Assembly (NCBI RefSeq): GCF_001425025.1
Contig: NZ_LMDE01000010.1
Coordinates: forward strand, 1 to 64,000
Origin: Nocardioides sp. Root122
Lineage (GTDB): Bacteria > Actinomycetota > Actinomycetes > Propionibacteriales > Nocardioidaceae
Length of the DNA: 64,000 nucleotides
Direction of reading: 5' to 3'
Part shown: positions 41,258-49,816 of the stretch, in pieces
How positions within the stretch are numbered: position 1 is the stretch's first letter
How the letters are laid out: each line of letters opens with the position of its first letter
Position numbers and translations under genes: made by a program
The notes under the pieces: model-generated
Databases searched by the model: none
Told to the model about the DNA's origin: nothing
Seen by the model: only the letters and a program-made list of their open reading frames with translations

Positions 41258-42403
41258 TCAGCCCTGGGGAGAGACGCGCAGGACCCGGTCGTCGCCGTTG
41301 TCGGTGGTGATGAGCAGGTCGCCGTTGCGTGCAGCCGTGATCGAGCGGAGCCGGCCGTAGCGCTGGAGCTCGGCCGGCCGGGTCACCGACTGGAGCGCGC
41401 CCGCGGCGTCGAAGCGCATGAAGAGCACCTCGCCCGCCTTGAGCGCCGCCACGGCGAGGGTGCCGTCGAGGTCACCCCACCTCGCGCCGCTGACCCATGC
41501 CGCGCCGGAGGTCGCCAGCGTCGGGTTGCCCGAGGACCACTTCGCCTCCTGCTGCACGCCGGGGAGGGACTGGTCCGTCATGGGGACCTCCTCGTTGTAG
41601 CCCGGCACGGGGTTCCAGCCGTAGTCGCCACCCTTGACGAGGAGGTTGACCTCGTCGTCGCGATAGCTGCCGTGCTCCACCGACCAGAGCGACCCGTCGG
41701 GACGCTGGGCCAGGCCCTGCACGTTGCGGTGGCCGTAGGTCCAGACGAAGCGGCGCGCGGAGGATGCACCGGCATAGGGGTTGTCGGACATCGCGGCGCC
41801 GGTGTTGCGGTGCACGCGCAACACCTTGCCGCCGAGGGAGTCCAGGTCGCGCGGGTTGGTGCCGACGGCGGCGTCGCCGGTGCCGACGAGGAGTGCGTCG
41901 CTGCCCCGCTCGAGCAGCAGCCGGCAGCCGCCGTGGCGCCCGCTCGTCGAGGGCAGGCCCGAGATGATCGTGCGGCGGTGGGCGACCTTGCGCCAGCTCG
42001 CACTGACCCGCCACCGCGAGACCATGACCTCGGGGCCGCTGTCGGTCATGTGTCCGTGGCAGGCCCACAGGAGGCGACGGTCGGTGTCGACCGCCATCGA
42101 CATCAGGCCCGTCTCGCCGGAGACCCACACGAGACGGGAGAGCCGGGCCAGCGTGCGCCGCTTGCCGTGGCGTACGACGTCGATGCGGGCGCGGTTGCGC
42201 TCGGTGACGAGCAGCCGCCCGCCGGGCGCCTGCTGCACGTCCCACGTGGTCTGCAGGCCGCGGGCGACGGTGCGGATCCTGAGCTCGGGAGCGGCGGCCC
42301 GGTCGCCGTGGCCCGGCGGTGCGGCGGCCTGGGCCGGGGCCAGCGCGAGCGTGGTGAGGAGGGACGCGGACAGGGCGACGGTGGTGCGGAGGTGGGGGCG
42401 CAC
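41258..42403 (-). CDS. Secreted glucose/sorbosone dehydrogenase-like beta-propeller protein
   Basis: 381 residues; GTG seven bases after TAGCGT. A signal peptide (TTVALSASLLTTLALAPAQA) precedes a six-bladed GSDH-type propeller with blade motifs PGGRLLVTERN, VSGETGLMSMAVD, GGKVLRVHRNTGAAMSDNPY, YGHRNVQGLAQRPDGSLWSVEHG and GGDYGWNPVPGY. These are the PQQ/calcium-site regions of soluble aldose sugar dehydrogenases. Whether PQQ is made by this organism is not shown. Likely acts outside the cytoplasmic membrane on sugars. Confidence 0.9.
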   Translation of the reverse strand: MRPHLRTTVALSASLLTTLALAPAQAAAPPGHGDRAAAPELRIRTVARGLQTTWDVQQAPGGRLLVTERNRARIDVVRHGKRRTLARLSRLVWVSGETGLMSMAVDTDRRLLWACHGHMTDSGPEVMVSRWRVSASWRKVAHRRTIISGLPSTSGRHGGCRLLLERGSDALLVGTGDAAVGTNPRDLDSLGGKVLRVHRNTGAAMSDNPYAGASSARRFVWTYGHRNVQGLAQRPDGSLWSVEHGSYRDDEVNLLVKGGDYGWNPVPGYNEEVPMTDQSLPGVQQEAKWSSGNPTLATSGAAWVSGARWGDLDGTLAVAALKAGEVLFMRFDAAGALQSVTRPAELQRYGRLRSITAARNGDLLITTDNGDDRVLRVSPQG

Positions 42404-42458
42404 GCCGGTGACGCTACGCGGGCGGCCGCTGGCGGTAAAGGGCCCCGCGGACCTCGGC

Positions 42459-43358
42459 TCAGCCGTCGTGGAGCGGCCGGGCGAGCTGGATCCCGACCCG
42501 CGTCGTGGCGTAGCCCAGCCGGGTGTTGAGGGCGCGCATCGCGGCGTTGCCGTCCTGCGTCCAGGTGTAGACCTCGGTGAGCCCGTGCTCGGCGGCCCAC
42601 GCGAGGGTGCGCTGCTTGAGGTGGACCGCGAGCCCGCGCCCCCGCCAGTCACGGCGCACGGCCGTGAGCCCGTTCTCGGCGCGCGTCGGCTGGTCGGGGT
42701 CGAGGCCGAGACCCGCGCAGCCGACGACCTCGCCGTCCGCCAAGGCCAGGAACATGGGGTCGACCAACCACTCGCGCACCCAGTTCTCCCGGGTCACCTC
42801 CAGCGGGGTGTCGACCGCGAAGTCGGCGAGCACCTCGAGCCCGAACCGCTCGTACGCCGCCTCCCACAGGCCCGGACGCTCCTGCGCGGTGACGACCTCG
42901 ATGTCGTCGGGGGGCGGCGTCGGCTCGACAGGACCGTCGAGGTGGAAGGTCTGCTCGACCTCCCGGTTGACCTCGACGAACCCGAAGCGGTGGGCGAAGG
43001 CCATCGAGTCGTCGTCGTCGGCACCGGAGCGCAGGGTCTCCACCCCGAGGGTCCGGACGTGCTCGACGAGGTGCTCCAGCAGCGCGGTGCCGACGCCGTG
43101 GCGGCGGTGCTCGGGCAGCACGCGGGGGGTCACCGAGCCGCCGCCGGCCATGCTCGAGCGGTCGGCCAGGCCGTGGCCCACGACGACGCCGTCCCTGCGG
43201 GCGAGCACCATCAGCCGGTCGGGGGAGCTGCTCTCCCGCAGCTCGGCGACGGAGATGGTGCGCTCGTAGGGGAGGACCGCGATCCGCACCTGGCGCCAGG
43301 CCTCGTAGTCGTCGTCGGTGACGCAGGGGCTGATGTCGAGGGCCGGATCCGTGGGCAT
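42459..43358 (-). CDS. Tandem GNAT acetyltransferase
   Basis: 299 residues from the ATG at MPTDPALD, with GAAGGTG upstream. Two GNAT modules: the first has an acetyl-CoA loop VLPEHRRHGVGTALLEHLVEHV (residues ~82-103), the second VRRDWRGRGLAVHLKQRTLAWA (residues ~236-257) followed by TWTQDGNAAMRALNTRLGYATT. Substrate unknown; tandem GNATs of this kind include mycothiol synthase and aminoglycoside-type enzymes, but MshD-specific motifs are not evident. Divergent from nadE across a repeat-rich spacer. Confidence 0.88.
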   Translation of the reverse strand: MPTDPALDISPCVTDDDYEAWRQVRIAVLPYERTISVAELRESSSPDRLMVLARRDGVVVGHGLADRSSMAGGGSVTPRVLPEHRRHGVGTALLEHLVEHVRTLGVETLRSGADDDDSMAFAHRFGFVEVNREVEQTFHLDGPVEPTPPPDDIEVVTAQERPGLWEAAYERFGLEVLADFAVDTPLEVTRENWVREWLVDPMFLALADGEVVGCAGLGLDPDQPTRAENGLTAVRRDWRGRGLAVHLKQRTLAWAAEHGLTEVYTWTQDGNAAMRALNTRLGYATTRVGIQLARPLHDG

Positions 43359-43385
43359 GGGTGCACCTTCGCGCCGGGGCGTCGC

Positions 43386-43483
43386 GGTAGTCCAGTGGAT
43401 TTCGGTCGTCAGATGGACGTCGGGCCGACCGTTTGCCACTGGACTACCCGCGGGGGGCAGCCATTCCTCACTGGACTACCCGC
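43386..43483. repeat. Inverted and direct repeat cluster between GNAT and nadE
   Basis: GGTAGTCCAGTGG (43386-43398) and CCACTGGACTACC (43436-43448) are perfect 13-bp inverted arms. The right arm continues as CACTGGACTACCCGC (43437-43451), which is repeated exactly at 43469-43483, 32 bp away. A smaller GGTCG/CGACC stem sits in the loop. The cluster is just upstream of both divergent genes, ending about 30 bp before the nadE -10. Confidence 0.7.
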
Positions 43484-43526
43484 ACGGGCGGGCCGGCGGG
43501 ATCGGCGCCTTCCCTAGAGTGAGGGC

Positions 43527-45569
43527 GTGGACTTCTACTCCGCCTACGCCCAGGGGTTCGCCCGCATCGCGGCCGTGACCCTGCCCGTGCACCTCGCCGA
43601 CCCCGCCGCCAACGCGGCCAGCGTCATCGAGCAGGCGCGCGCCTGCCACGACGACCACGTCGCGGTCGCGGTGTTCCCCGAGCTGTGCCTGACCGGCTAC
43701 TCGGTCGACGACCTCTTCCTGCAGGACGCCCTGCTGGGCGCGGTGGAGGAGGCGATCGCGGAGATCGTCGCGGCCAGCGAGGACATCATGACGGCGCTGG
43801 TCGTCGGCGCGCCGCTCGTGCACGAGAACCGGGTCTTCAACTGCGCCGTCGTGGTGCACCGCGGCGCGATCCTCGGCGTCGCGCCGAAGTCCTACCTCCC
43901 CAACTACCGCGAGTTCTACGAGCGTCGCTGGTTCGCCCCGGGCGACGACCGCGAGCTCGAGTGGATCACCGTCGCCGGCCAGGACGTCCGCTTCGGCCCC
44001 GACCTGATCTTCCGGTGCCTCGACGTGCCCGGCCTCGACCTCCACGTCGAGGTCTGCGAGGACATGTGGGTGCCGGTCCCGCCGAGCGCCGAGGCGGCGC
44101 TGGCCGGGGCGACGGTGCTGGCGAACCTCAGCGGCTCACCGATCACGGTGGCCCGGGCCGAGGACCGCCGGCTGCTGGTGCGCAGCGCGAGCGCGCGCTG
44201 CGCGGCGGCGTACGTCTATGCGGCGGCGGGGCAGGGGGAGTCGACCACCGACCTCAGCTGGGACGGCCAGACGATGGTCTACGAGTGCGGCTCGCTGCTG
44301 GGGGAGAGCGAGCGGTTCCCCGACGGGCCCCGCCGCACGGTCGTGGACGTCGACCTCGACCTGGTGCGCCAGGAGCGGATGCGGCAGGTGACCTTCGACG
44401 ACAACCGGCGCACCCACCGCGAGCGGGTCAACCGGTTCCGCACCGTCGAGTGGCAGCTCGAGCCGCCGGCCGGCGACATCGGGCTGCTCCGCAAGGTCGA
44501 CCGCTACCCCTTCGTCCCCGACGACCCCGAGCGCCTCGCGCTCGACTGCTACGAGGCCTACAACATCCAGGTGTCGGGGCTCGAGCAGCGGCTCAACGCG
44601 ATCGGCTCGCCCAAGGCCGTCATCGGCGTCAGCGGCGGACTCGACTCCACGCACGCCCTGATCGTCGCCTGCAAGGCGATGGACCGGCTCGGGCGCCCGC
44701 GCAGCGACGTGCTCGCCTTCACGATGCCCGGCTTCGCGACCGGCTCGACCAGCAAGTCGTACGCCACCCGGCTCTCGCAGGCGCTCGGCGTGACCTTCGA
44801 GGAGCTCGACATCCGGCCGGCTGCCGAGCAGATGCTCAAGGACCTCGGCCACCCCTACGCCGAGGGCGAGAAGGTCTACGACGTCACCTTCGAGAACGTC
44901 CAGGCCGGCCTGCGCTACGACTACCTCTTCCGGCTCGCCAACCAGCGCGGCGGCATCGTCGTCGGCACCGGTGACCTCTCCGAGCTCGCTCTGGGCTGGT
45001 GCACCTACGGCGTGGGCGACCAGATGTCGCACTACACCGTCAACGCCGGCGTCCCGAAGACGCTCGTGCAGCACCTGATCCGGTGGGTGATCAGCCACGG
45101 TGAGTTCGACGAGACCGTCGGTGAGCTGCTGGGCGAGATCCTCACGCAGGAGATCACCCCCGAGCTGATCCCGATCGAGGAGGGGAAGAAGCCGCAGGCG
45201 ACCCAGGACACGGTCGGCCCCTACAACCTGCAGGACTTCACCCTCGCGCTCGTGGTGCGCCACGGCTTCCGGCCGCGCAAGATCGCCTTCCTCGCGTGGC
45301 ACGCGTGGCAGGACGTCGAGAGCGGGGAGTGGCCACCCGGCTTCCCCGACGACGCCCGGGTGGCCTACTCGCTCGAGGAGGTCCGCACGTGGCTGCAGGT
45401 CTTCGTGAAGCGGTTCTTCGCCAACCAGTTCAAGCGCTCGGCGCTGCCCAACGGACCCAAGGTCAGCCCGAGCGGGACGATGAGCCCGCGCGGCGACTGG
45501 CGGATGCCGAGCGACGCCAAGGGCACCGCCTGGCTGGCCGAGATCGAGCGGGACGTGCCGACGGCCTGA
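43527..45569 (+). CDS. nadE: Glutamine-dependent NAD+ synthetase
   Basis: 680 residues, the same size class as the M. tuberculosis enzyme. GTG start six bases behind TAGAGT (leaderless pattern). The N-terminal nitrilase-type glutaminase has the triad Glu52 (FPELCLTGY), Lys121 (APKSYLPNY) and Cys177 (EVCEDMWVP). The C-terminal ATP-pyrophosphatase has the P-loop [12 protein letters not shown] and [16 protein letters not shown]. It converts nicotinic acid adenine dinucleotide plus glutamine to NAD+. Monocistronic. Confidence 0.97.
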   Translation: MDFYSAYAQGFARIAAVTLPVHLADPAANAASVIEQARACHDDHVAVAVFPELCLTGYSVDDLFLQDALLGAVEEAIAEIVAASEDIMTALVVGAPLVHENRVFNCAVVVHRGAILGVAPKSYLPNYREFYERRWFAPGDDRELEWITVAGQDVRFGPDLIFRCLDVPGLDLHVEVCEDMWVPVPPSAEAALAGATVLANLSGSPITVARAEDRRLLVRSASARCAAAYVYAAAGQGESTTDLSWDGQTMVYECGSLLGESERFPDGPRRTVVDVDLDLVRQERMRQVTFDDNRRTHRERVNRFRTVEWQLEPPAGDIGLLRKVDRYPFVPDDPERLALDCYEAYNIQVSGLEQRLNAIGSPKAVIGVSGGLDSTHALIVACKAMDRLGRPRSDVLAFTMPGFATGSTSKSYATRLSQALGVTFEELDIRPAAEQMLKDLGHPYAEGEKVYDVTFENVQAGLRYDYLFRLANQRGGIVVGTGDLSELALGWCTYGVGDQMSHYTVNAGVPKTLVQHLIRWVISHGEFDETVGELLGEILTQEITPELIPIEEGKKPQATQDTVGPYNLQDFTLALVVRHGFRPRKIAFLAWHAWQDVESGEWPPGFPDDARVAYSLEEVRTWLQVFVKRFFANQFKRSALPNGPKVSPSGTMSPRGDWRMPSDAKGTAWLAEIERDVPTA

Positions 45570-45583
45570 CGCCTTTTGCCGGG

Positions 45584-45613
45584 CCTTAACGGCGGGCTGG
45601 AGCGCGGTTAGCC
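45584..45613 (+). promoter_or_regulatory. Candidate response-regulator direct repeat before the small secreted protein genes
   Basis: CCTTAACGG (45584-45592) and GGTTAGCCG (45606-45614) place their TTA cores exactly 22 bp apart, two helical turns. The CTTA/TTAgCCG cores resemble those of the 11-bp direct repeat in front of the two-component system at 48565-48586. It lies 60-90 bp before the first secreted-protein gene. Confidence 0.35.
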
Positions 45614-45672
45614 GCGCTCGGGCGAGCCTCCTTCCATGACGCCGCACCAGCGGCGACCGAGGAGGAGGAACA

Positions 45673-46056
45673 GTGCAGAAGAAGCTTGTCATCGGCGGTG
45701 TCGCCGCGGCCGTGGTCGTGGCCGGCGCCGGGACCTGGTGGGCCGTCGACCGCTCGGCGGAGGCGCAGACCACGGAGCGCGGCACGTGCGGCGGCGCGAC
45801 GTGGGAGCTCAGCATGGAGGCCGAGGACGGCGGGGTCGAGGTCAGCGCCGAGATCCAGTCGGCGGGCCCCGGCGAGGCGTGGGAGGTCGCGCTGCTGCGC
45901 GGCGACACGGCCCTGCTCGAGGGCACCCGCACGACGGACGACGACGGCGAGATCGACGTCGACGCGTTCACCGCGGACGACACCGCGGACGCGATCTACA
46001 CCGCCACCTTCACCCCGGCCGAGGGCGAGCCCTGCACGGCCTCGCTCGCGTCCTGA
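45673..46056 (+). CDS. Small membrane-anchored/secreted protein, paralog of the next gene
   Basis: 127 residues; GTG with GGAGGAGGAAC upstream. N-terminal hydrophobic helix (KLVIGGVAAAVVVAGAGTWWAV) works as signal anchor or signal peptide. The mature part has two Cys (GTCGGATWEL and GEPCTASL) that probably pair. The domain GTC-GAT-EL-x8-GG-EV aligns with the downstream protein, so the two arose by duplication. Immunoglobulin-like beta fold likely. Function unknown; convergent with the two-component system. Confidence 0.8.
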   Translation: MQKKLVIGGVAAAVVVAGAGTWWAVDRSAEAQTTERGTCGGATWELSMEAEDGGVEVSAEIQSAGPGEAWEVALLRGDTALLEGTRTTDDDGEIDVDAFTADDTADAIYTATFTPAEGEPCTASLAS

Positions 46057-46102
46057 GCCACGCCGCACCACCCACACCCGATCACCCCTGAGGAGAAACG
46101 AC

Positions 46103-46474
46103 ATGAAGAAGATCCTGGCCGCCGGCGTCGCTGCCGCCGCCGCTGCCGGCTCGACGCTGCTGGTCGCCACCCCAGCCCACGCCGACGTCGAGCGCACCGG
46201 CACCTGCGCCGGTGCGACGTACGAGCTCACCGTCGACCGCGAGCGCGGCGGCTTCGAGGTCGACGCCGACCTCGACGGCACGAGGCCGGGCAGCTCCTGG
46301 CGCGTCGCGATCCGGCACGACGGCGAGGTCGTGACCTCGAAGGTCCGCACCGCCGACCGCGAGGGCGAGATCGACGTCGACACCTGGCGGCGCAACACTG
46401 CCGGCTCCGACACCTTCCGGCTCACCGTGACGCCCGCCGGCGGAGCGGCGTGCTCGGTGAAGGTCACCGTCTGA
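46103..46474 (+). CDS. Small secreted protein, paralog of the preceding gene
   Basis: 123 residues; ATG after GAGGAGAAACG. A clear Sec signal peptide (MKKILAAGVAAAAAAGSTLL...PAHA, cleavage after ~residue 28) gives a mature beta-rich domain of ~95 residues. The motif GTCAGATYELTVDRERGGFEV and a C-terminal Cys (GAACSVKVTV) mirror the preceding paralog. No family known to me. Probably one transcript with its neighbour (46-nt gap), ended by the hairpin at 46509-46556. Confidence 0.82.
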   Translation: MKKILAAGVAAAAAAGSTLLVATPAHADVERTGTCAGATYELTVDRERGGFEVDADLDGTRPGSSWRVAIRHDGEVVTSKVRTADREGEIDVDTWRRNTAGSDTFRLTVTPAGGAACSVKVTV

Positions 46475-46508
46475 GCGCAGTCGCACCTGCAACCACACCC
46501 ATGGGACA

Positions 46509-46556
46509 CGGAGCCCGGGTCAGGCCGTCCGCAACGTGACGGCGACCCGGGCTCCG
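46509..46556. terminator. Strong bidirectional terminator hairpin
   Basis: Perfect 13-bp arms CGGAGCCCGGGTC (46509-46521) and GACCCGGGCTCCG (46544-46556); inside them GCCGTC and GACGGC add six further pairs. It separates the secreted-protein genes from the convergent histidine kinase, whose stop codon lies in the hairpin. Confidence 0.75.
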
Positions 46557-47821
46557 CCCATGTCCGAGGACCCGGCCCGCAGCTCGCCGCCGGACTCGGC
46601 GGCGGTCCGGCTGGCGATGGACAGGCCGAGCCCGGTCGACCCCGCCCCGCTCGCGCCCCGCCCCGTCGCGTCGAGGCCGGCGGGCAGGCCCGGACCGGCG
46701 TCCTCCACCACCAGCTCGACCCGGTCGTCCCGTGCGTGCAGCGACACTCGTACGGCGTCGTCGTCGGCGGTGTGGGTGAAGACGTTGTCGAGCAGCACGT
46801 CCACCATCGCCTCGAGGTCGGCCCGGCTGGTGCGCAGGAGCGGTCCGGAGGTGGCCAGGTCGAGCTCGAACGGGCGTCCGAGGTCCTCGGCCAGCGGCGC
46901 CCAGTGGCGGACGCGCTCCGCGATGACGGGCACGGCGTCGGTGCGGGGGTCGAGGCCCTCGCGCTCGGACCGCCGGGCCTCCCGCACGATCTCGTCCACG
47001 GTCGCCTGCAACGCGTCGAGGTCGCCACCCAGCCGCTCGCGCAGGTCGGTGTCCTCGACGGCCTCGACGCGCAGCCGCAGCGCCGTCACGGGCGTGCGCA
47101 GCCGGTGCGACAGGTCGGCCACCGACTCGCGCTCGCGGGTCAGGAGCAGCTGGATCCGGCCGACCAGGCGGTCGATGGCGGCACCGAGCTCCTTCACCTC
47201 GGCCGGGCCGTCGACGTCGGCCACCGCGGCGGGCTCGCCGGGGTGGCCGAGCGACTGCGTGTGCGTGGCCAGGCGCCGGATGGGCTGCACGAACGACCGG
47301 CCGAGGCGGTCGACGACGACGAGCGAGCCGGCGAGCAGGACGAGCGCCAGCAGCGCCAGCAGGCCCCAGGCGACCCCGACGACGGAGTCGAGGCCGGGCT
47401 CGTCGACGACCACCCGGATCACCGGCGTCTGGGAGGGGAGGGCCGAGCTGCCGCCGCGCGAGACCGGGACCAGGATCTGCGACCCGCCGGCCACGTCGTC
47501 GACGCGTGCCCGGCCGGTGTTGCGGGCGTCGAGCACGCGCTCGTCCTCGCCCGGGTCCGGCCCGACCCCGGTGCCGTCGGGGTAGAGCACCGTGACCAGG
47601 GCGTGGGGTTCGTCGTCGTTGAGCCGGTCGACGTAGACCGCGACCGAGCCCTTGTCGTCGTGGCGCGACACCACGGTCTCGACGGCCTGCACCTCGAGCG
47701 CGGCCCGGGCCAGACGGTCCTCGAGCGCATAGCTGCGGACCAGGATCGCCATCGGCACGAGCATCGCGAGCAGCACCATCGAGATCGCCGCAGCGGCCGT
47801 GACGAGGAGGCTGCGCCGCAC
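46520..47821 (-). CDS. Sensor histidine kinase
   Basis: 433 residues from a GTG one base after the response-regulator stop. Two membrane helices (residues ~6-30 and ~150-172) bracket an external sensor domain of ~120 residues, then a HAMP domain (RRLATHTQSLGHPGEP), the H-box SHRLRTPVTALRLR, the N-box VLLDNVFTHTADDDAVRV and the G-boxes DAGPGLPAG and GSTGLGLSIAS. The H-box reads SHRLRTP, a common actinobacterial variant of SHELRTP. The signal is unknown. Cotranscribed with its response regulator. Confidence 0.94.
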   Translation of the reverse strand: MRRSLLVTAAAAISMVLLAMLVPMAILVRSYALEDRLARAALEVQAVETVVSRHDDKGSVAVYVDRLNDDEPHALVTVLYPDGTGVGPDPGEDERVLDARNTGRARVDDVAGGSQILVPVSRGGSSALPSQTPVIRVVVDEPGLDSVVGVAWGLLALLALVLLAGSLVVVDRLGRSFVQPIRRLATHTQSLGHPGEPAAVADVDGPAEVKELGAAIDRLVGRIQLLLTRERESVADLSHRLRTPVTALRLRVEAVEDTDLRERLGGDLDALQATVDEIVREARRSEREGLDPRTDAVPVIAERVRHWAPLAEDLGRPFELDLATSGPLLRTSRADLEAMVDVLLDNVFTHTADDDAVRVSLHARDDRVELVVEDAGPGLPAGLDATGRGASGAGSTGLGLSIASRTAAESGGELRAGSSDMGGARVAVTLRTA

Positions 47822-47822
47822 C

Positions 47823-48527
47823 TCAGTCGCCCTCGTCCGGCTGGTCGTCGGGGGGTGCGAGCCGTACGCCCACACCGCGGACGGTGGTCAGGTAGCGCGG
47901 CGCGGCGGCGGTCTCGCCCAGCTTGCGACGCAGCCAGGACAGGTGGACGTCGACGGTCTTGTCCGACCCGCCCCACGGCTGGCGCCAGACCTCGACCAGC
48001 AGGTCGCGCTTCGTCACCACCTCGCCCGGGCGCTCGGCCAGGTGGGCGAGCAGGTCGAACTCGCGCGGGGTCAGCTCGACCTCGCGACCGTCGAGGTGCA
48101 CGCGCCGCCCGGCCAGGTCGATGGTGAGGCCACCGACGGTGAGGGTGGCGGGTCGCTCCCGCCCGGACGCCACCCGGCGCAGCACCGCGCGGACCCGCGC
48201 GTCGAGCTGGGCGCTGGTGAACGGCTTGACGACGTAGTCGTCCGCCCCGGCGTCGAGCGCGCCGACCAGTGACGGGTCGTCGTCGCGGGCGCTGGCGATG
48301 ATGACCGGCACCTGGCTGACGGCACGCAGCATGGACAGCACCTGGGTGCCGTCGACATCGGGGAGGCCGAGGTCGAGGACGACGAGGTCGGGGGAGGAGT
48401 CGACGGCGAGCTGCAGCCCGGCCATGCCGGACGGCGCCGAGGTGACGGTGTGGCCGAGCTCGCGCAGCGCCTTCACCAGCAACGGCCTGATCCGGTCGTC
48501 GTCCTCGATGATCAGCACCTCGGCCAC
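47823..48527 (-). CDS. OmpR/PhoB-family response regulator
   Basis: 234 residues; GTG six bases after TACGTT (leaderless pattern). The receiver domain has the acidic pocket (IIEDDDRIR) and phospho-acceptor Asp52 in VVLDLGLPDVDG, Thr/Ser switch in IIASARDDD and Lys in VVKPFTSAQ. The winged-helix C-terminus contains ELTPREFDLLAHLAERPGEVVTKRDLL and GSDKTVDVHLSWLRRKLGE. An 11-bp direct repeat upstream (48565-48586) is a candidate own binding site. First gene of the two-component operon. Confidence 0.95.
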   Translation of the reverse strand: MAEVLIIEDDDRIRPLLVKALRELGHTVTSAPSGMAGLQLAVDSSPDLVVLDLGLPDVDGTQVLSMLRAVSQVPVIIASARDDDPSLVGALDAGADDYVVKPFTSAQLDARVRAVLRRVASGRERPATLTVGGLTIDLAGRRVHLDGREVELTPREFDLLAHLAERPGEVVTKRDLLVEVWRQPWGGSDKTVDVHLSWLRRKLGETAAAPRYLTTVRGVGVRLAPPDDQPDEGD

Positions 48528-48564
48528 GCAGGGAACGTACCGTCCACGACCACGTGCGGCGCGG

Positions 48565-48586
48565 CCCTTAGCCGTCCCTTAACCAC
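48565..48586. promoter_or_regulatory. 11-bp direct repeat upstream of the response-regulator gene
   Basis: CCCTTAGCCGT is followed at once by CCCTTAACCAC, matching at eight of eleven positions; this is the tandem spacing typical of OmpR/PhoB-family sites. It lies about 40-60 bp from both the response-regulator start and the divergent small gene at 48629, so it could control both. Confidence 0.5.
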
Positions 48587-48628
48587 GGCCTGACCTCCCG
48601 ATGGGACGGGACCGGGCACGATGGGCCG

Positions 48629-49060
48629 GTGAGACGTCGGATGCTGCTCGTCGGCCTGTGGGCCGTCGTCACCGCCGTGGCGGTGCTCGCCGGGGTTCTC
48701 GCCATCTCGACCGTGGGCGCCACCATCCGCGACCGCGGTCCGGTCGGCGACGAGGTCGCCCGCGACACCGCGGTGCGGCTGACGGACCTGCCGTCGCCCG
48801 ACGGCCCGAAGGTCCGCGACGAGGTGTCCGGCGAGTGGGGCGCGTTCGTCGTCGAGTGCCGCGACACCTGGGCGTACGGCGTCGCCGCCCGGCCCGACCG
48901 CGCCGCCGGCTGGCGGGTGGTGAGCTGGGAGAAGGGCCCTGACGACGACGTCGACGCGGTCTTCAGCGACGGCCGCAACTCGGTCGACCTGGAGGTGTTC
49001 TGCAACCGGGGCCGGCCGACGCTCGCCGAGCTCGAGCGCAACACGCTCGGCGACGACTGA
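48629..49060 (+). CDS. Membrane-anchored hypothetical protein
   Basis: 143 residues; GTG six bases after CACGAT. One N-terminal membrane helix (MLLVGLWAVVTAVAVLAGVLAISTV) then an external domain of ~115 residues with two Cys (VECRDTW, VFCNRGR). No family recognised. It is divergent from the two-component system and shares its regulatory region, so it may be a target or accessory sensor (inference). Confidence 0.78.
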   Translation: MRRRMLLVGLWAVVTAVAVLAGVLAISTVGATIRDRGPVGDEVARDTAVRLTDLPSPDGPKVRDEVSGEWGAFVVECRDTWAYGVAARPDRAAGWRVVSWEKGPDDDVDAVFSDGRNSVDLEVFCNRGRPTLAELERNTLGDD

Positions 49061-49127
49061 GGTTCGTGCAACCTTTCTCCCCACAGGTGCGTCCAGTCTG
49101 CGTCCGCACCATCACGGGGAGAGATCC

Positions 49128-49748
49128 ATGAACGTCCGCACCACCGTCCGTACTGCCGTCCGTACCGCCGCCGGCGGCGCCCTGCTCGCCGCCCTCGCCG
49201 CGCCGTCCGCAGCCGCGCCCGCCGCGACGGACCGCGACGTCCGCGGCGCCGCGCCGCGCACCGCGCTGACCTTCACCGTCGAGGACTGCGAGGGCTGCGA
49301 GATCCAGCTCGTCAACGCGCGCAGCACCCTCGACGCCGACGTCGTCCACGTCTGGGAGTCCCGCACCAAGGAGGTCGAGGACGGGTCAGTCACCTTCTCG
49401 ATCCCCACCCGGCGCACCTGGGGCATGTCGGCGACCGTGGTCGCGCCCTGGGAGGGCCACACCGGCTACCGCACCACCGTCGCGTGGCGCTACAACGGCA
49501 AGCGTGTCGGCGACCCCGTCACCCTCGAGGAGGCGGTCACCAGGACGAAGGCATCGGCGTGCTGGGAGGGCGTGCGTAGCCGCCGGGTCACCGTCCCGCT
49601 CGTCGTCGAGAAGGTCCGGGTGGCCGGGGTCCACGAGGAGGTCGAGGGCAGCATCGCGTTCGTGCCGACGACCCAGAGCTGGCTGCGGCCGATGCGCGAG
49701 GTCTGGGACGGCGTGCTGGGGTCGCAGGACGTCAACATCTGCCACTGA
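49128..49748 (+). CDS. Secreted protein, unknown
   Basis: 206 residues; ATG with GGGGAGAGA upstream. Signal peptide with Arg-rich start (VRTTVRTAVRTAAGGALLAALAAPSAAA). The mature protein is beta-rich, with Cys in TVEDCEGCEIQL (C-x2-C), SACWEGVR and the C-terminal NICH, suggesting disulfides. Sequence resembles other uncharacterised actinobacterial exported beta-sandwich proteins only in general composition. Ends at the palindrome before glnA. Confidence 0.78.
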   Translation: MNVRTTVRTAVRTAAGGALLAALAAPSAAAPAATDRDVRGAAPRTALTFTVEDCEGCEIQLVNARSTLDADVVHVWESRTKEVEDGSVTFSIPTRRTWGMSATVVAPWEGHTGYRTTVAWRYNGKRVGDPVTLEEAVTRTKASACWEGVRSRRVTVPLVVEKVRVAGVHEEVEGSIAFVPTTQSWLRPMREVWDGVLGSQDVNICH

Positions 49749-49772
49749 CGGCCCCGGCCTGCCACTCCGCGT

Positions 49773-49802
49773 GGTCACGTGCGGGGCGTCCCGCACGTGA
49801 CC
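49773..49802. promoter_or_regulatory. 30-bp palindrome over the glnA -35 region
   Basis: GGTCACGTGCGGG (49773-49785) and CCCGCACGTGACC (49790-49802) are perfect 13-bp arms around a 4-bp spacer, each containing CACGTG. With the glnA -10 (TAGGCT) at 49805-49810, it covers the -35. It may be an operator, or a terminator of the upstream gene (25 nt after its stop, no U-tract). It does not look like a GlnR box. Confidence 0.5.
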
Positions 49803-49816
49803 CCTAGGCTGGTGCC

